The notes under the pieces: generated by a model
What the model was told of the DNA's origin: nothing
The model's input: only the letters and a program-made list of their open reading frames with translations
Databases searched by the model: none
DNA from: Bacteroidota bacterium
GTDB taxonomy: Bacteria > Bacteroidota > Bacteroidia > Bacteroidales > VadinHA17
Assembly: GCA_029547705.1 (NCBI GenBank)
Contig: JAKPOU010000041.1
Location: 124,001 to 188,000 of the forward strand
Length of the DNA: 64,000 bases
Reading direction: 5' to 3'
In this document: in pieces, positions 29,746 to 38,164 of the stretch
Numbering within the stretch: the first letter of the stretch is position 1
Layout of the letters: each line of letters starts with the position of its first letter
Position numbers and translations under genes: made by a program

Positions 29746-30621
29746 TTAATACTGCAGGTTCCTTATAAACAGAGCACTGTCACTGAATGTGTCCTGGTCC
29801 ATTTCAACAAAGATATTTTTCAGGCCTCCCTTGCCGGCTGAAGCGAAAAACTCCTTCCAGTCAACAATGCCTTTGCCGAGAGCAACGTTCTTCCGGTCAA
29901 GTATCGAATAGTCTGCAAGGTGAGCAGAAATAAACCTTCCGGGATACTTGTTGAAATAGTCTGCAGCCTTGTATCCGATGTTTATTACAGCAACCTGGAA
30001 CTGCATCTTTACAAGTTCAGGGTCGAACTGATTCAGCAGGGCATCATAGATAAGCACATTGTCAATCTCCCCGAATTCGGTATGATGATTGTGAAACCCG
30101 GTCTGGATGCCGGCTTTTTTAGTCTTTTCGCCGATTCTGTTCAGTTCATCGGCCGCTCTCATCCAGTCACTCATGGTAGCATTTCCGGGAAGCCCGAAAC
30201 TGGACAGAATCATTTGTTTCTGTCCCGATCCGGCTGCAAAGCCGATTCTCTCATCAAGATGCTTACGGAGTTCATCCATGGTGTAGTGCGTACTTTCCAG
30301 AAGCAGGCCGTTATCATTTACTATCTGCTTCATTTCCCTGGCTGACATTTTCATAAGAGGGCCGAAGCCTGATAGTTCATATCCGGGAGGAGAACACATT
30401 TCAACGCTCCTGTAACCAATTCCGGCCATCATTTTCATGGTACCGGCAAAATCCCTGATGACTTGCTCACGGATTGTCCATACCTGGAACCCCAGCGGAT
30501 ATCTTACAGGCCTGGGAGGAGCAATAGCACTGAGGTCCGCAGAGAAATGTGATGCAAGCACTGCTGACCCTATCCCCGCGGCACTTTTACCTATAAACTG
30601 ACGCCTTGTTATTCTCTTCAT
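29746..30621 (-). CDS. Tat-exported sugar phosphate isomerase/epimerase-like TIM barrel
   Basis: A 291-residue protein of the AP-endonuclease-2/xylose-isomerase-like family. The first 30 residues hold a twin-arginine signal (TRRQFIGKSAAGIGSAVLA), so it is probably folded with metal before export. The barrel begins YPLGFQVWTIREQV. Candidate metal ligands are Glu in YRSVEMCSPPGYE, the His pair in GFHNHHTEFGE, His in ISAHLADYSI and Glu in IFVEMDQDTF. Such Tat-exported barrels are common in Bacteroidota and often act on free sugars or inositols; the reaction here is unknown. It is divergent to the amidohydrolase operon with a 280-bp gap and may belong to the same exported pathway. Confidence 0.78.
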   Translation of the reverse strand: MKRITRRQFIGKSAAGIGSAVLASHFSADLSAIAPPRPVRYPLGFQVWTIREQVIRDFAGTMKMMAGIGYRSVEMCSPPGYELSGFGPLMKMSAREMKQIVNDNGLLLESTHYTMDELRKHLDERIGFAAGSGQKQMILSSFGLPGNATMSDWMRAADELNRIGEKTKKAGIQTGFHNHHTEFGEIDNVLIYDALLNQFDPELVKMQFQVAVINIGYKAADYFNKYPGRFISAHLADYSILDRKNVALGKGIVDWKEFFASAGKGGLKNIFVEMDQDTFSDSALFIRNLQY

Positions 30622-30758
30622 ATTGCTTTTTTTTAAGATTCTTATTTAGAGTATTTTGTAACTTTATTCTTTGCCTTTCCTCCTGCTGGCTGAATGAAGC
30701 AATTTAAAAACTAAGATAAAGATATACAGTATTTTAACAATATTTATGAATTGTGCCG

Positions 30759-30789
30759 GTTGAAATTTATTTTAAATATAATACCTTTA
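30759..30789 (+). promoter_or_regulatory. candidate promoter of the amidohydrolase operon
   Basis: A TTGA at 30760-30763 is followed, about 18 bp later, by TACCTTTA (30782-30789), one base from the -7 consensus TAnnTTTG. Spacing fits the Bacteroidota primary sigma factor. It lies 80-110 bp before the candidate starts of the first amidohydrolase. Confidence 0.45.
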
Positions 30790-30901
30790 GCGTGAACTAT
30801 GGCCGGGGCTTCCGTAAAAAATTAAAAAATTTCAGGGAAGCCGCTTACCCGCTTTTGTGCTATGATTTATTATGGAATCTGGTGTTTACAGTATCAACAT
30901 A

Positions 30902-32194
30902 ATGATGATGAACAGGATTAAAAAAATCACCATGCGGACAGGCCTGGCAAAAGCCTGTCTGCTGTTATTTTTATTTATTCTTGCCGGAATTGGTTTGTCC
31001 CACGGGCAGACAATTGATATTCTGCTTAAGGGCGGACATGTAATAGATCCTGCCAACGGCATTGATAAAAAAATGGATGTGGCCATTGCGGGAGGCAAAA
31101 TTCTCCGCGTGGCTCCCGCCATACCTGTCAGGGACGCAAACAAGGTTATTGATGTCAGCGGCATGTATGTTACCCCCGGCCTGATCGACATGCATGTTCA
31201 TGCTTTTCACGGAACGGATCAGGGATCCTATATAGCTGATGGCTGGGATGCCCTGCCTCCGGACGGATTCACTTTCAGGGCAGGTGTTACCACGGTTGTG
31301 GATGCAGGGTCTGCCGGATGGAGAAATTTCAGGAAATTCAAGGAACAGACCATTGACAGATCACGGACAAGAGTCCTTGCTTTTCTCAATATTGTCGGCA
31401 CAGGAATGTACGGCAGATTTGAAGAACAGGATGTAAGTGACATGAATCCCGTAATGGTTTCATATATGATTAAAAGGCTGTTTCCGGATATCCTTGTTGG
31501 TGTCAAGTCGGCCCATTACTGGGGACCGGATTTTACGCAGGTTGATCATGCAGTTGAAGCCGGGAGGCTGGCTGATGTTCCGGTAATGGTCGATCTGGGG
31601 GAACATGATCCGCCTCTTTCAATTGAGGAATTGTTCATGAATCACCTGCGCCCCGGGGATATCTGGACTCATACCTATGCCAATGCTCCCTGGGACCGTG
31701 AGGTGCCGGTGGATGAAAACGGAAGGGTAAAGCCGTTTGTTTTCGAAGCCCAGAAGAGAGGAATTATATTTGATGTTGGCCACGGGGGCGGAGCCTTTCA
31801 CTGGAAACAGGCAATACCTTCGGTACAGCAGGGATTCATTGCTGATGTGATCAGTTCTGATCTTCATATCGGAAGCATGAACAGCGGCATGAAGGATATG
31901 GCGAACCTGCTTTCGAAATTTCTCAATATGGGGCTTTCGCTGGAAGATGTTATCAGACGCGCAACACTTAATCCTGCAAAAGTTATTAAAAGACCGGAAC
32001 TTGGCACTCTCAGTCCCGGTGCTGAAGCCGATGTTGCTGTGTTCAGGCTTCATACGGGTGACTACGGATTCCTGGATGTGCGTGGAACAAAAATGAAAGG
32101 AAACAAGAAGCTTGAGGCCGAACTCACAATTCGTGCGGGAAGGATTGTGTGGGACCTCAATGGCATTGGAGCGCCGGTGTGGAACGAGAAGTAG
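30902..32194 (+). CDS. exported amidohydrolase, COG3964-like (paralogue 1)
   Basis: A metal-dependent amidohydrolase, about 430 residues, with a Sec signal peptide ending near SHGQ. The composite beta domain begins DILLKGGHVIDPANG. The HxH metal pair is His98 and His100 (GLIDMHVHAFHG). A Lys in VGVKSAHYWG fits the carboxylated-lysine position, and further His/Asp ligands lie in IWTHTYAN and ISSDLHIGSMNSG. As I recall, COG3964 members include N-acyl or O-acyl deacetylases and often neighbour SelA-like PLP enzymes. The gene is followed after 23 bp by a second paralogue. Starts at 30872 or 30932 are also possible. The substrate is unknown; export implies a periplasmic one. Confidence 0.8.
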   Translation: MMMNRIKKITMRTGLAKACLLLFLFILAGIGLSHGQTIDILLKGGHVIDPANGIDKKMDVAIAGGKILRVAPAIPVRDANKVIDVSGMYVTPGLIDMHVHAFHGTDQGSYIADGWDALPPDGFTFRAGVTTVVDAGSAGWRNFRKFKEQTIDRSRTRVLAFLNIVGTGMYGRFEEQDVSDMNPVMVSYMIKRLFPDILVGVKSAHYWGPDFTQVDHAVEAGRLADVPVMVDLGEHDPPLSIEELFMNHLRPGDIWTHTYANAPWDREVPVDENGRVKPFVFEAQKRGIIFDVGHGGGAFHWKQAIPSVQQGFIADVISSDLHIGSMNSGMKDMANLLSKFLNMGLSLEDVIRRATLNPAKVIKRPELGTLSPGAEADVAVFRLHTGDYGFLDVRGTKMKGNKKLEAELTIRAGRIVWDLNGIGAPVWNEK

Positions 32195-32217
32195 CAATAA
32201 TATCCGGAGCGGGCGCC

Positions 32218-33501
32218 ATGTTTTGCGCCGGACATATGCGGCAGTCAGTCCTGAATGTTCTGAGGCCGCTGTATTTGCTTCTGCTGTTCTCAGTGCTCCG
32301 TCCGGGCGCTATGATTGCACAGGATATTGACATTCTGCTGCGGGGCGGCCATCTGATTGATGCTAAAAACAAAATAAACGGACGGATGGATATTGCCGTT
32401 TCCAAAGGCAGGATTGTAAAAGTATCTCCGTCGATTCCTTCAGAAAAGGCAGAAAGGGTAATTGATCTGAACGGATTATATGTTACCCCCGGACTAATTG
32501 ATATTCACACTCATGTTTTTGTTGGTCCGGAAGCAGGATTTGCAAATGGTTTTTACAGTGTTTCTCCTGATGATTTTACCTTCAAATCAGGTGTCACTAC
32601 CGTTGCAGATGCCGGAACTTCCGGCTGGAGAAGTTTTCCCCTGTTCAAGAAGCAGGTGATTGACCGGTCCCAGACCAGAGTGCTTGCTTTTCTGAATATT
32701 GCAGGATCGGGTATGACGGGATTTCCCTCGGAAGAGGATATAAATGATATGGATGCCCGTATGACTTCGCTGGTAATAGGTCAGTATCCCGATATAATTG
32801 TTGGAGTAAAGATCGGTCATTACAGGGGGAGTGACTGGACTCCCTTTGACAGGGCTGCCGAAGCGGCCGGAATTTCTGATGTTCCTCTTCTGGTTGAATG
32901 TCATCTGCCACTGCTTCCGCTGGAAGGAATACTTTCGAGGATGAAGGAAGGGGATATTTACACTCATTCCTTTTGTGTTGCTTCCGACAGGGAATGCCTT
33001 CTGGATGAAAAGGGAAGGATAAAGCCCTTTGTGGCTGAGGCACGGAAAAAGGGAATAAGGTTCGACGTGGGGCACGGGGGAGGTATGTTTCATTTCAATG
33101 TTGCCATACCTGCATTCAGGCAGGGACTGTGGCCCGATTCCTTCGGCACCGATCTTCACCGCATAAGCATGAATTCAGGGATGAAAAACATGCTTGATAT
33201 TATGTCGAAGTACCTGAATATTGGTATGAGTTTTGAAGACATCATTTCCAGGGCTACCTGGAATCCGGCACAGTCTCTCAAACGGGAGGATCTCGGACAC
33301 CTTGGCGAAGGGGCCGTGGCCGATATTGCCGTTTTCAGCATCAGGGAAGGAAGATTCGGTTTCATTGATGCAGCGGGATACAGGCTTGACGGAGACCGCA
33401 GAATAGAGACCGAACTTACCATTCGCGCGGGCAGGGTGGTATATGACCAGAACGGAATCTCAGCCAGAAGCTGGCTTGAAAACCAGACAATCAAATTTTA
33501 A
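32218..33501 (+). CDS. exported amidohydrolase, COG3964-like (paralogue 2)
   Basis: Second copy of the amidohydrolase family, about 427 residues, tandem with paralogue 1. A hydrophobic signal (LYLLLLFSVLRPGAMIAQ) precedes the DIDILLRGGHLIDAKNK domain start. The HxH motif reads GLIDIHTHVFVG. The putative carboxylated Lys is in VGVKIGHYRGSD, and the Asp in FGTDLHRISMNSG. It differs most after strand 5 (LLVECHLPLLPLE where paralogue 1 has MVDLGEHDPPLSIE), so substrate preference may differ. The ATG at 32218 has GGAG 8 bases upstream; ATG 32236 is an alternative. It is 42 bp ahead of the SelA-like gene, consistent with one operon. Confidence 0.8.
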   Translation: MFCAGHMRQSVLNVLRPLYLLLLFSVLRPGAMIAQDIDILLRGGHLIDAKNKINGRMDIAVSKGRIVKVSPSIPSEKAERVIDLNGLYVTPGLIDIHTHVFVGPEAGFANGFYSVSPDDFTFKSGVTTVADAGTSGWRSFPLFKKQVIDRSQTRVLAFLNIAGSGMTGFPSEEDINDMDARMTSLVIGQYPDIIVGVKIGHYRGSDWTPFDRAAEAAGISDVPLLVECHLPLLPLEGILSRMKEGDIYTHSFCVASDRECLLDEKGRIKPFVAEARKKGIRFDVGHGGGMFHFNVAIPAFRQGLWPDSFGTDLHRISMNSGMKNMLDIMSKYLNIGMSFEDIISRATWNPAQSLKREDLGHLGEGAVADIAVFSIREGRFGFIDAAGYRLDGDRRIETELTIRAGRVVYDQNGISARSWLENQTIKF

Positions 33502-33543
33502 CTGAAATTACAGAAATCCTGAATATTAACTGAACAAAACACC

Positions 33544-35157
33544 ATGAAACGAAGAGATATTATTAAAAGTCTGACAATTCTGCCTTTTGCAGGAAGCTTT
33601 CTTCCCCTGGAATCAGCTTTATCCAAAGGCACGGGACCTCTTGTACCGGGTCCGAATATTTACCAGTCGATAGGCGTGGAGCCGGTTATAAACTGCATGG
33701 GTACATTCACCATTATCAGCGGATCCCTTGAACGGCCGGAGGTCATTGAAACAATAGGATATGCTGCCCGTCATTTCGTCCAGATGGACGAGCTGGCAAT
33801 GGGAATAGGCAGACGCCTGGCTGAACTGACCGGGGCTGAATGGGGTATGGTATCTGCCGGATGTGCCGCCGGAATGAAGCATGTTACAGCTGCCTGCGTT
33901 TCGGGCGGCAATCCTGAAAAACTGATCAGGATACCCGATCTGACAGGACTTGACAAAACAGAGGTTGTTATCCCCCGTAGTTCCAGGAATGCCTATGATC
34001 ATGCCATACGAAATATAGGAATAAGCATTATTACTGTTGACAGTCTTGAGGAACTGGAAAAATCGCTGAATTCCCGTACTGCAATGATATATGTTATGAC
34101 CGGAAATGACACCCTGCCGGGGAACAGGTTTGCCATCGACAAGATAGCTGCCCTGGCAAAACCAAAAGATATTCCCTTCCTTGTTGATGCAGCGGCAGAG
34201 GATCTGACCATTCCGAACGTTCATCTCCTGGCAGGGGCCTCCATTGTTGCCTACAGCGGAGGGAAGGCCATGTGTGGCCCTCAGGGTGCCGGTTTGCTCC
34301 TGGGCCGGAAAGACCTGCTTATGTCAGCCTGGCAGGCAAGTTCCCCCCATCACGGGACAGGCAGGGACAATAAGGTCGGCAAGGAGGAAATGATGGGAAT
34401 GCTTGCAGCAGTGGAAGCATGGATCAAACGTGATCATGATGAAAAATACCGGACATGGATGACCTATCTTGACAATATTTCAAAGCGGGTATCTAAGATA
34501 AAAGGCATTAAAACGGAAATAAGGGAACCCCAGGGTCTTGATCTGAATAACAGAAGCCCGGTCCTGATGATTTCATGGGATTCCTCAGGATTTAATATTA
34601 CAGGTCCCGATATTGCCGAGATCCTCGCAAACACCAAGCCGAGAATAGCACTCCGCGGTACCGGCAATGACGAGGACGGGACTTCATCCCTGAGAGTTAA
34701 TTCGGGGCAGATGCAGCCGGGGGATGATAAGATTGTTGCAGACAGGATCTTTGAACTCCTGTCGAAGAAATATCCGAAACCTTCGGCGATGGCCGCGCCG
34801 GCTGCTGATATAAGCGGAAGATGGGCAGTTGATGTTCAGTTCTTCAGCAGCAAAGGGAGTCATGCATTTTTACTGGAACAGGACGGAAACTGGCTGCAGG
34901 GATCTCACAAGACTGAATTCTCGTTCAGGGAAATTGTCGGTACCATTGAAGGTGACCAGGTTAAACTGAGCAGTACCGAGAGGCTCACTGCCGACAGTGT
35001 GCCCTATATCTTCTCCGGAACTTTATCGGGAGATACCATTAGCGGACAGATTCATCTTGGAGAATACCTGAATGCAACATTTACTGCCAGGAAGAATGAT
35101 TACCGGGTTTCCCGCAGGCAGATAAGATATCCTAAAGGCCAGCCGCTGGCAACCTGA
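33544..35157 (+). CDS. Tat-exported SelA-like PLP enzyme with extra C-terminal beta domain (paralogue 1)
   Basis: A fold-I PLP enzyme of the SelA/D-glucosaminate-6-phosphate ammonia-lyase-like group. The N-terminus is MKRRDIIKSLTILPFAGSF, a twin-arginine signal. Family segments include PVINCMGTFTIISGS, and the PLP lysine is Lys241 in YSGGKAMCGPQGAG. The aspartate that pairs with the pyridine nitrogen is in FLVDAAAED. The catalytic part ends near residue 410. Residues 420-537 form an added beta-rich domain starting DISGRWAVDVQFFSSKG, not part of SelA. The gene has no tRNA-related context, so true selenocysteine synthesis is unlikely. The probable chemistry is ammonia elimination or racemisation of an amino or amino-sugar acid, in the periplasm. 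Confidence 0.78.
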   Translation: MKRRDIIKSLTILPFAGSFLPLESALSKGTGPLVPGPNIYQSIGVEPVINCMGTFTIISGSLERPEVIETIGYAARHFVQMDELAMGIGRRLAELTGAEWGMVSAGCAAGMKHVTAACVSGGNPEKLIRIPDLTGLDKTEVVIPRSSRNAYDHAIRNIGISIITVDSLEELEKSLNSRTAMIYVMTGNDTLPGNRFAIDKIAALAKPKDIPFLVDAAAEDLTIPNVHLLAGASIVAYSGGKAMCGPQGAGLLLGRKDLLMSAWQASSPHHGTGRDNKVGKEEMMGMLAAVEAWIKRDHDEKYRTWMTYLDNISKRVSKIKGIKTEIREPQGLDLNNRSPVLMISWDSSGFNITGPDIAEILANTKPRIALRGTGNDEDGTSSLRVNSGQMQPGDDKIVADRIFELLSKKYPKPSAMAAPAADISGRWAVDVQFFSSKGSHAFLLEQDGNWLQGSHKTEFSFREIVGTIEGDQVKLSSTERLTADSVPYIFSGTLSGDTISGQIHLGEYLNATFTARKNDYRVSRRQIRYPKGQPLAT

Positions 35158-35249
35158 GCCGGAGGAATGCGGGCTTATCCAAACAAATATTGAAATAATG
35201 TGTTTTATGATAAATAGTAATTACTTAAACTGAATCTAATAGTAAATAA

Positions 35250-36854
35250 ATGAAACGACGTGACTTTATAAAACTCTCATCTGCTGCAGGAGTGATGGGA
35301 CTTATTAATCCTTCGCATGATGCTTTGGCCTCTTCCGGCCTGCAGGGCGGAAATGGTTTTGACCTTCATCCCTTCATAAAGGAGCATCCGGAAGCTGTTT
35401 TCATTAATCTGACTTCGGTTGGAGCACCGGATGACAGCCAGGCCATTCATGATGCTGCATTCAAGCTGGCAGGGGAAATGTTTGTCAGAACCAGTGACGG
35501 CAGCGGATATCCCTTATCCACGGCAATAACCTGCAAGCCCAACTGGACATGTACGGGAAGGCCGGATCCGAATGACCCGATTTCTGCCCTGGGAATAACC
35601 ACGGATCTCAACTATATTGAAGGATTTCTTAAAGGTGTGAAAACACTGGGACCTGAAAAGTTTTACCTGAGGGAATGTGCCTGCACACATCAGTGGGAGC
35701 CGCTGGGTTATTATGACATGGCAAGGAGAAATAATTTCGACCTGAAAGATCTGACTTCCAAGGATTACTGGGATCTGCCCGAAGGGGAAATCATTTTCAG
35801 GGAAGTGAACGGGGGAGTGGTGTTCAGGGAAGTCGGTATCATGGCACCCATGACGGCGGACGGTACCTTCCTTATCAACCTGGCCAAGCTTAAAGCCCAT
35901 CAGATGGGAATAACAGCTGCAGTGAAAAACCTCCAGGGAATAACAGCAAGAAGATTTCACCAGTTCTGCGGTGGGAATTACAATATTTTCAAGACCTACG
36001 ACAAGCGTTATCACAAATTCTTCCAGCCCGATTATATGGAGAAAATTGCGGAACTTCAGAAAATTCATGAAGACCGTGGAATGCCCAGATGGAAAAGCAA
36101 GGTGGACAGGCCCCCTTACGGAGGCGGTTTCTGGATGGAACAATGGGTTCAGAGAATGATAGACGCCTACAGTGTCATACCAACCGGGATAAATATTGTG
36201 GAAGGTGTGTATGCTCAGGACGGTGATGGCTTTAATGGCGGCCCGCATGACGGGAAGCCTGGAAAATTCATGTCCAACAACGTGATTTTCGGAAAGGATG
36301 CATTCAGGGTAGATATTATTTCTCACTGGCTTGCAGGTCATGAACCAGGCAATTTCGGACTGTTCCATATCGGGATTGAACGCGGTGTATCGGATGTCCT
36401 TGATCCTTTTGACATACCTGTATATCTGTGGGAGAACGGAAAGGCAACAAAAGTGAATCTGGACAGCCTGAAGCGCACTCCTCTGGTTACTCTTTATCTG
36501 AGGAAAAACTGGGACGGACATGATGAGGAGCGCTATCACCTGGTAAATGAGCCGTTTGACTATTCCGCATGGAAAACGGGTACAATGGCTTATGACAGGC
36601 AGCCTTCAATAAGGGCACTCGGAACGGACAGCAGGGATGGTATTGTTATGGAAGTAAACGTCCCGGAAGAAAGTGATGTTTATGTAGACGTTAAAAACCG
36701 TTTCGGGGATGTTGTCTGGCGTTTGAAGGCCGACGGCCTTGAGCCCGGAAAGCATGAAGTGGTTTGGGACGGATTTTCACAGCCCGGCATGTACACAATG
36801 TATGTTAAGGGAATGGGCTGGGATGCCGAACGTGAAATGGTTATATACACCTAA
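35250..36854 (+). CDS. Tat-exported DUF362-like protein with FlgD-type C-terminal domain
   Basis: A 534-residue protein starting MKRRDFIKLSSAAG, a good twin-arginine signal. The core resembles DUF362, with FLINLAKLKAHQMGITAAVKNL near residue 210 as the clearest match. Cysteines in ITCKPNWTC, LRECACTHQW and HQFCGG could bind a cofactor; the usual 4Cys ferredoxin motif seen in some DUF362 proteins is not present. The last 70 residues (VYVDVKNRFGDVVWRLKADG, then VVWDGFSQPGMYTMYVKG) resemble the FlgD Ig-like fold. It lies 92 bp after the PLP gene and is the last gene of the plus-strand operon, facing the second PLP operon. DUF362 function is unsettled. Confidence 0.65.
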   Translation: MKRRDFIKLSSAAGVMGLINPSHDALASSGLQGGNGFDLHPFIKEHPEAVFINLTSVGAPDDSQAIHDAAFKLAGEMFVRTSDGSGYPLSTAITCKPNWTCTGRPDPNDPISALGITTDLNYIEGFLKGVKTLGPEKFYLRECACTHQWEPLGYYDMARRNNFDLKDLTSKDYWDLPEGEIIFREVNGGVVFREVGIMAPMTADGTFLINLAKLKAHQMGITAAVKNLQGITARRFHQFCGGNYNIFKTYDKRYHKFFQPDYMEKIAELQKIHEDRGMPRWKSKVDRPPYGGGFWMEQWVQRMIDAYSVIPTGINIVEGVYAQDGDGFNGGPHDGKPGKFMSNNVIFGKDAFRVDIISHWLAGHEPGNFGLFHIGIERGVSDVLDPFDIPVYLWENGKATKVNLDSLKRTPLVTLYLRKNWDGHDEERYHLVNEPFDYSAWKTGTMAYDRQPSIRALGTDSRDGIVMEVNVPEESDVYVDVKNRFGDVVWRLKADGLEPGKHEVVWDGFSQPGMYTMYVKGMGWDAEREMVIYT

Positions 36855-36880
36855 TACCCGGGAAGTCCCTTCCCGGGTAT
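36854..36880. repeat. perfect inverted repeat after DUF362 gene
   Basis: ATACCCGGGAAG / CTTCCCGGGTAT, a 12-bp perfect stem with a 3-base loop, directly after the DUF362 stop codon. It lacks a T-run on the plus side, so it may be an mRNA 3'-end stabiliser or a weak terminator. Confidence 0.6.
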
Positions 36881-36906
36881 CAGGTAACTAAAAGGAGCAG
36901 GGAATT

Positions 36907-36956
36907 AAAAAAAGCTTCTGTCAGAACCCATTTAAGAAGTGGTGGCAGAAGCTTTT
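36907..36956 (-). terminator. intrinsic terminator overlapping the end of the second PLP gene
   Basis: Read on the minus strand, AAAAGCTTCTG (in the last codons of the PLP gene) pairs with CAGAAGCTTTT 25 bases later, followed at once by a T-run. The upstream arm is coding sequence for the C-terminal residues of the protein, which is uncommon. Confidence 0.6.
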
Positions 36957-38149
36957 GTCAGTTCTTCGGCAATCCTTGCCGCCACAATAATTTCCTGCCC
37001 TGGTTCCATCATGAAAGCCGTTATGTTAATACTGTTTCCACCGCCGGCAACCACCTCAATGGATGGATTTCCCCTGCGGAGTCTTTCCTGGAATTCTTCG
37101 CGGCTGACCTTTATCACTTCAGGATCCCATTCGATATTCAGTGTGGGAGTGTGGTTGGCTATCGGAGGAACGGTAACGCTTGTCCTTACTCCGGCTGTCT
37201 TTTTTGCCGCGTTTTCGATGTGTGCGATCCTGTCTTCCCATATTTTCCATTCCCTGTCGTGATCAAGATTGACATATCTTTCAAGCGCGGCATACATTCC
37301 GACAACTTCTTCCTTGTTTACCTTCATGCCTCTGCCTATGTTGCCTCCGCGGGGCGGGGCATTAAGCCGGGCTGCCTCGATAAGATCTTTCCTTCCCATC
37401 AGGATACCGGCGCTTTGCGGTCCTCTGAGCCCTTTTCCACCGGAGATGCAGACCAGGTCAAATCCCATGTCGTTAAATTTCCAGAGATTTTCAACGGGCG
37501 GAACATCAGCAGCAATATCAATCATTGTGGGAATATTATGCTTTCTTCCCAGTTCCACCCATTCCCTGTCCTGAATTTTCCCGAGAGGGGCGGTATAATT
37601 AAGAAACCAGAGCATGGCAGTCTTTTCGTTGATAGCCTTTTCCAGTTCCTCAACCGTTTCCACGGCTATAATTTTTACTCCTGTGTTCTTGAGTGCATGT
37701 ACATAACCGGTATTATGACTTACCTGAGTGATTACCTCAGATTTCAGTCCTTCAAGATCGGGGAGCTGTCCGATTTTTGCCTGATCCTTTCCGGTAATTA
37801 CCCCTGCAGTCCCGAGTACCATTGCCGACCAGCAGCCGGCTGTTACAGTGGCTGCTTCGGCATGACAGATTTCCGCAATCTTTTCACCGGCCTTGTCCTG
37901 AACGTCATCCAGAAGAACAAATTCCTTTGATGCAGCAACCATTGCCTCCATTACTTCATCCGGCAGCAGGGAACCCGTCATGAATGTATAGGTGCCGGCT
38001 GCATTGATGAAAGTCCTGAGTCCGAGTTCGCGCAGCACATCCCGTTTAACCGGTGAGGCACAGGAAGATACCAATGGAATGGTACTTCCCATTGCCACTC
38101 CGGCCACCGGCAGAATTGTTAATCCTTTGATAACATCTCTGCGTTTCAT
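36932..38149 (-). CDS. Tat-exported SelA-like PLP enzyme, probable lipoprotein (paralogue 2)
   Basis: A 405-residue fold-I PLP enzyme, paralogue of the plus-strand copy but without the extra C-terminal domain. It starts MKRRDVIKGLTILPVAG and then shows a lipobox LVSSC, so it reads as a Tat-exported lipoprotein. Family features are FINAAGTYTFMTGSLLPDEV, an Asp in TMIDIAADVPPVE and the PLP lysine Lys239 in ISGGKGLRGPQSAG. Relatives include D-glucosaminate-6-phosphate ammonia-lyase, which makes an enamine. The gene lies 15 bp downstream of an exported RidA, an enzyme that clears exactly such intermediates, and after a third amidohydrolase. Substrate unknown. Confidence 0.78.
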   Translation of the reverse strand: MKRRDVIKGLTILPVAGVAMGSTIPLVSSCASPVKRDVLRELGLRTFINAAGTYTFMTGSLLPDEVMEAMVAASKEFVLLDDVQDKAGEKIAEICHAEAATVTAGCWSAMVLGTAGVITGKDQAKIGQLPDLEGLKSEVITQVSHNTGYVHALKNTGVKIIAVETVEELEKAINEKTAMLWFLNYTAPLGKIQDREWVELGRKHNIPTMIDIAADVPPVENLWKFNDMGFDLVCISGGKGLRGPQSAGILMGRKDLIEAARLNAPPRGGNIGRGMKVNKEEVVGMYAALERYVNLDHDREWKIWEDRIAHIENAAKKTAGVRTSVTVPPIANHTPTLNIEWDPEVIKVSREEFQERLRRGNPSIEVVAGGGNSINITAFMMEPGQEIIVAARIAEELTKASATTS

Positions 38150-38164
38150 CTCAGCTTATTCTTA

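Noticed and set aside
33544-38149. SelA-like genes as true selenocysteine synthases
   Set aside because: They carry export signals, there are two copies, and no selB, selD or tRNA-Sec is nearby. A PLP ammonia-lyase or racemase role fits better.
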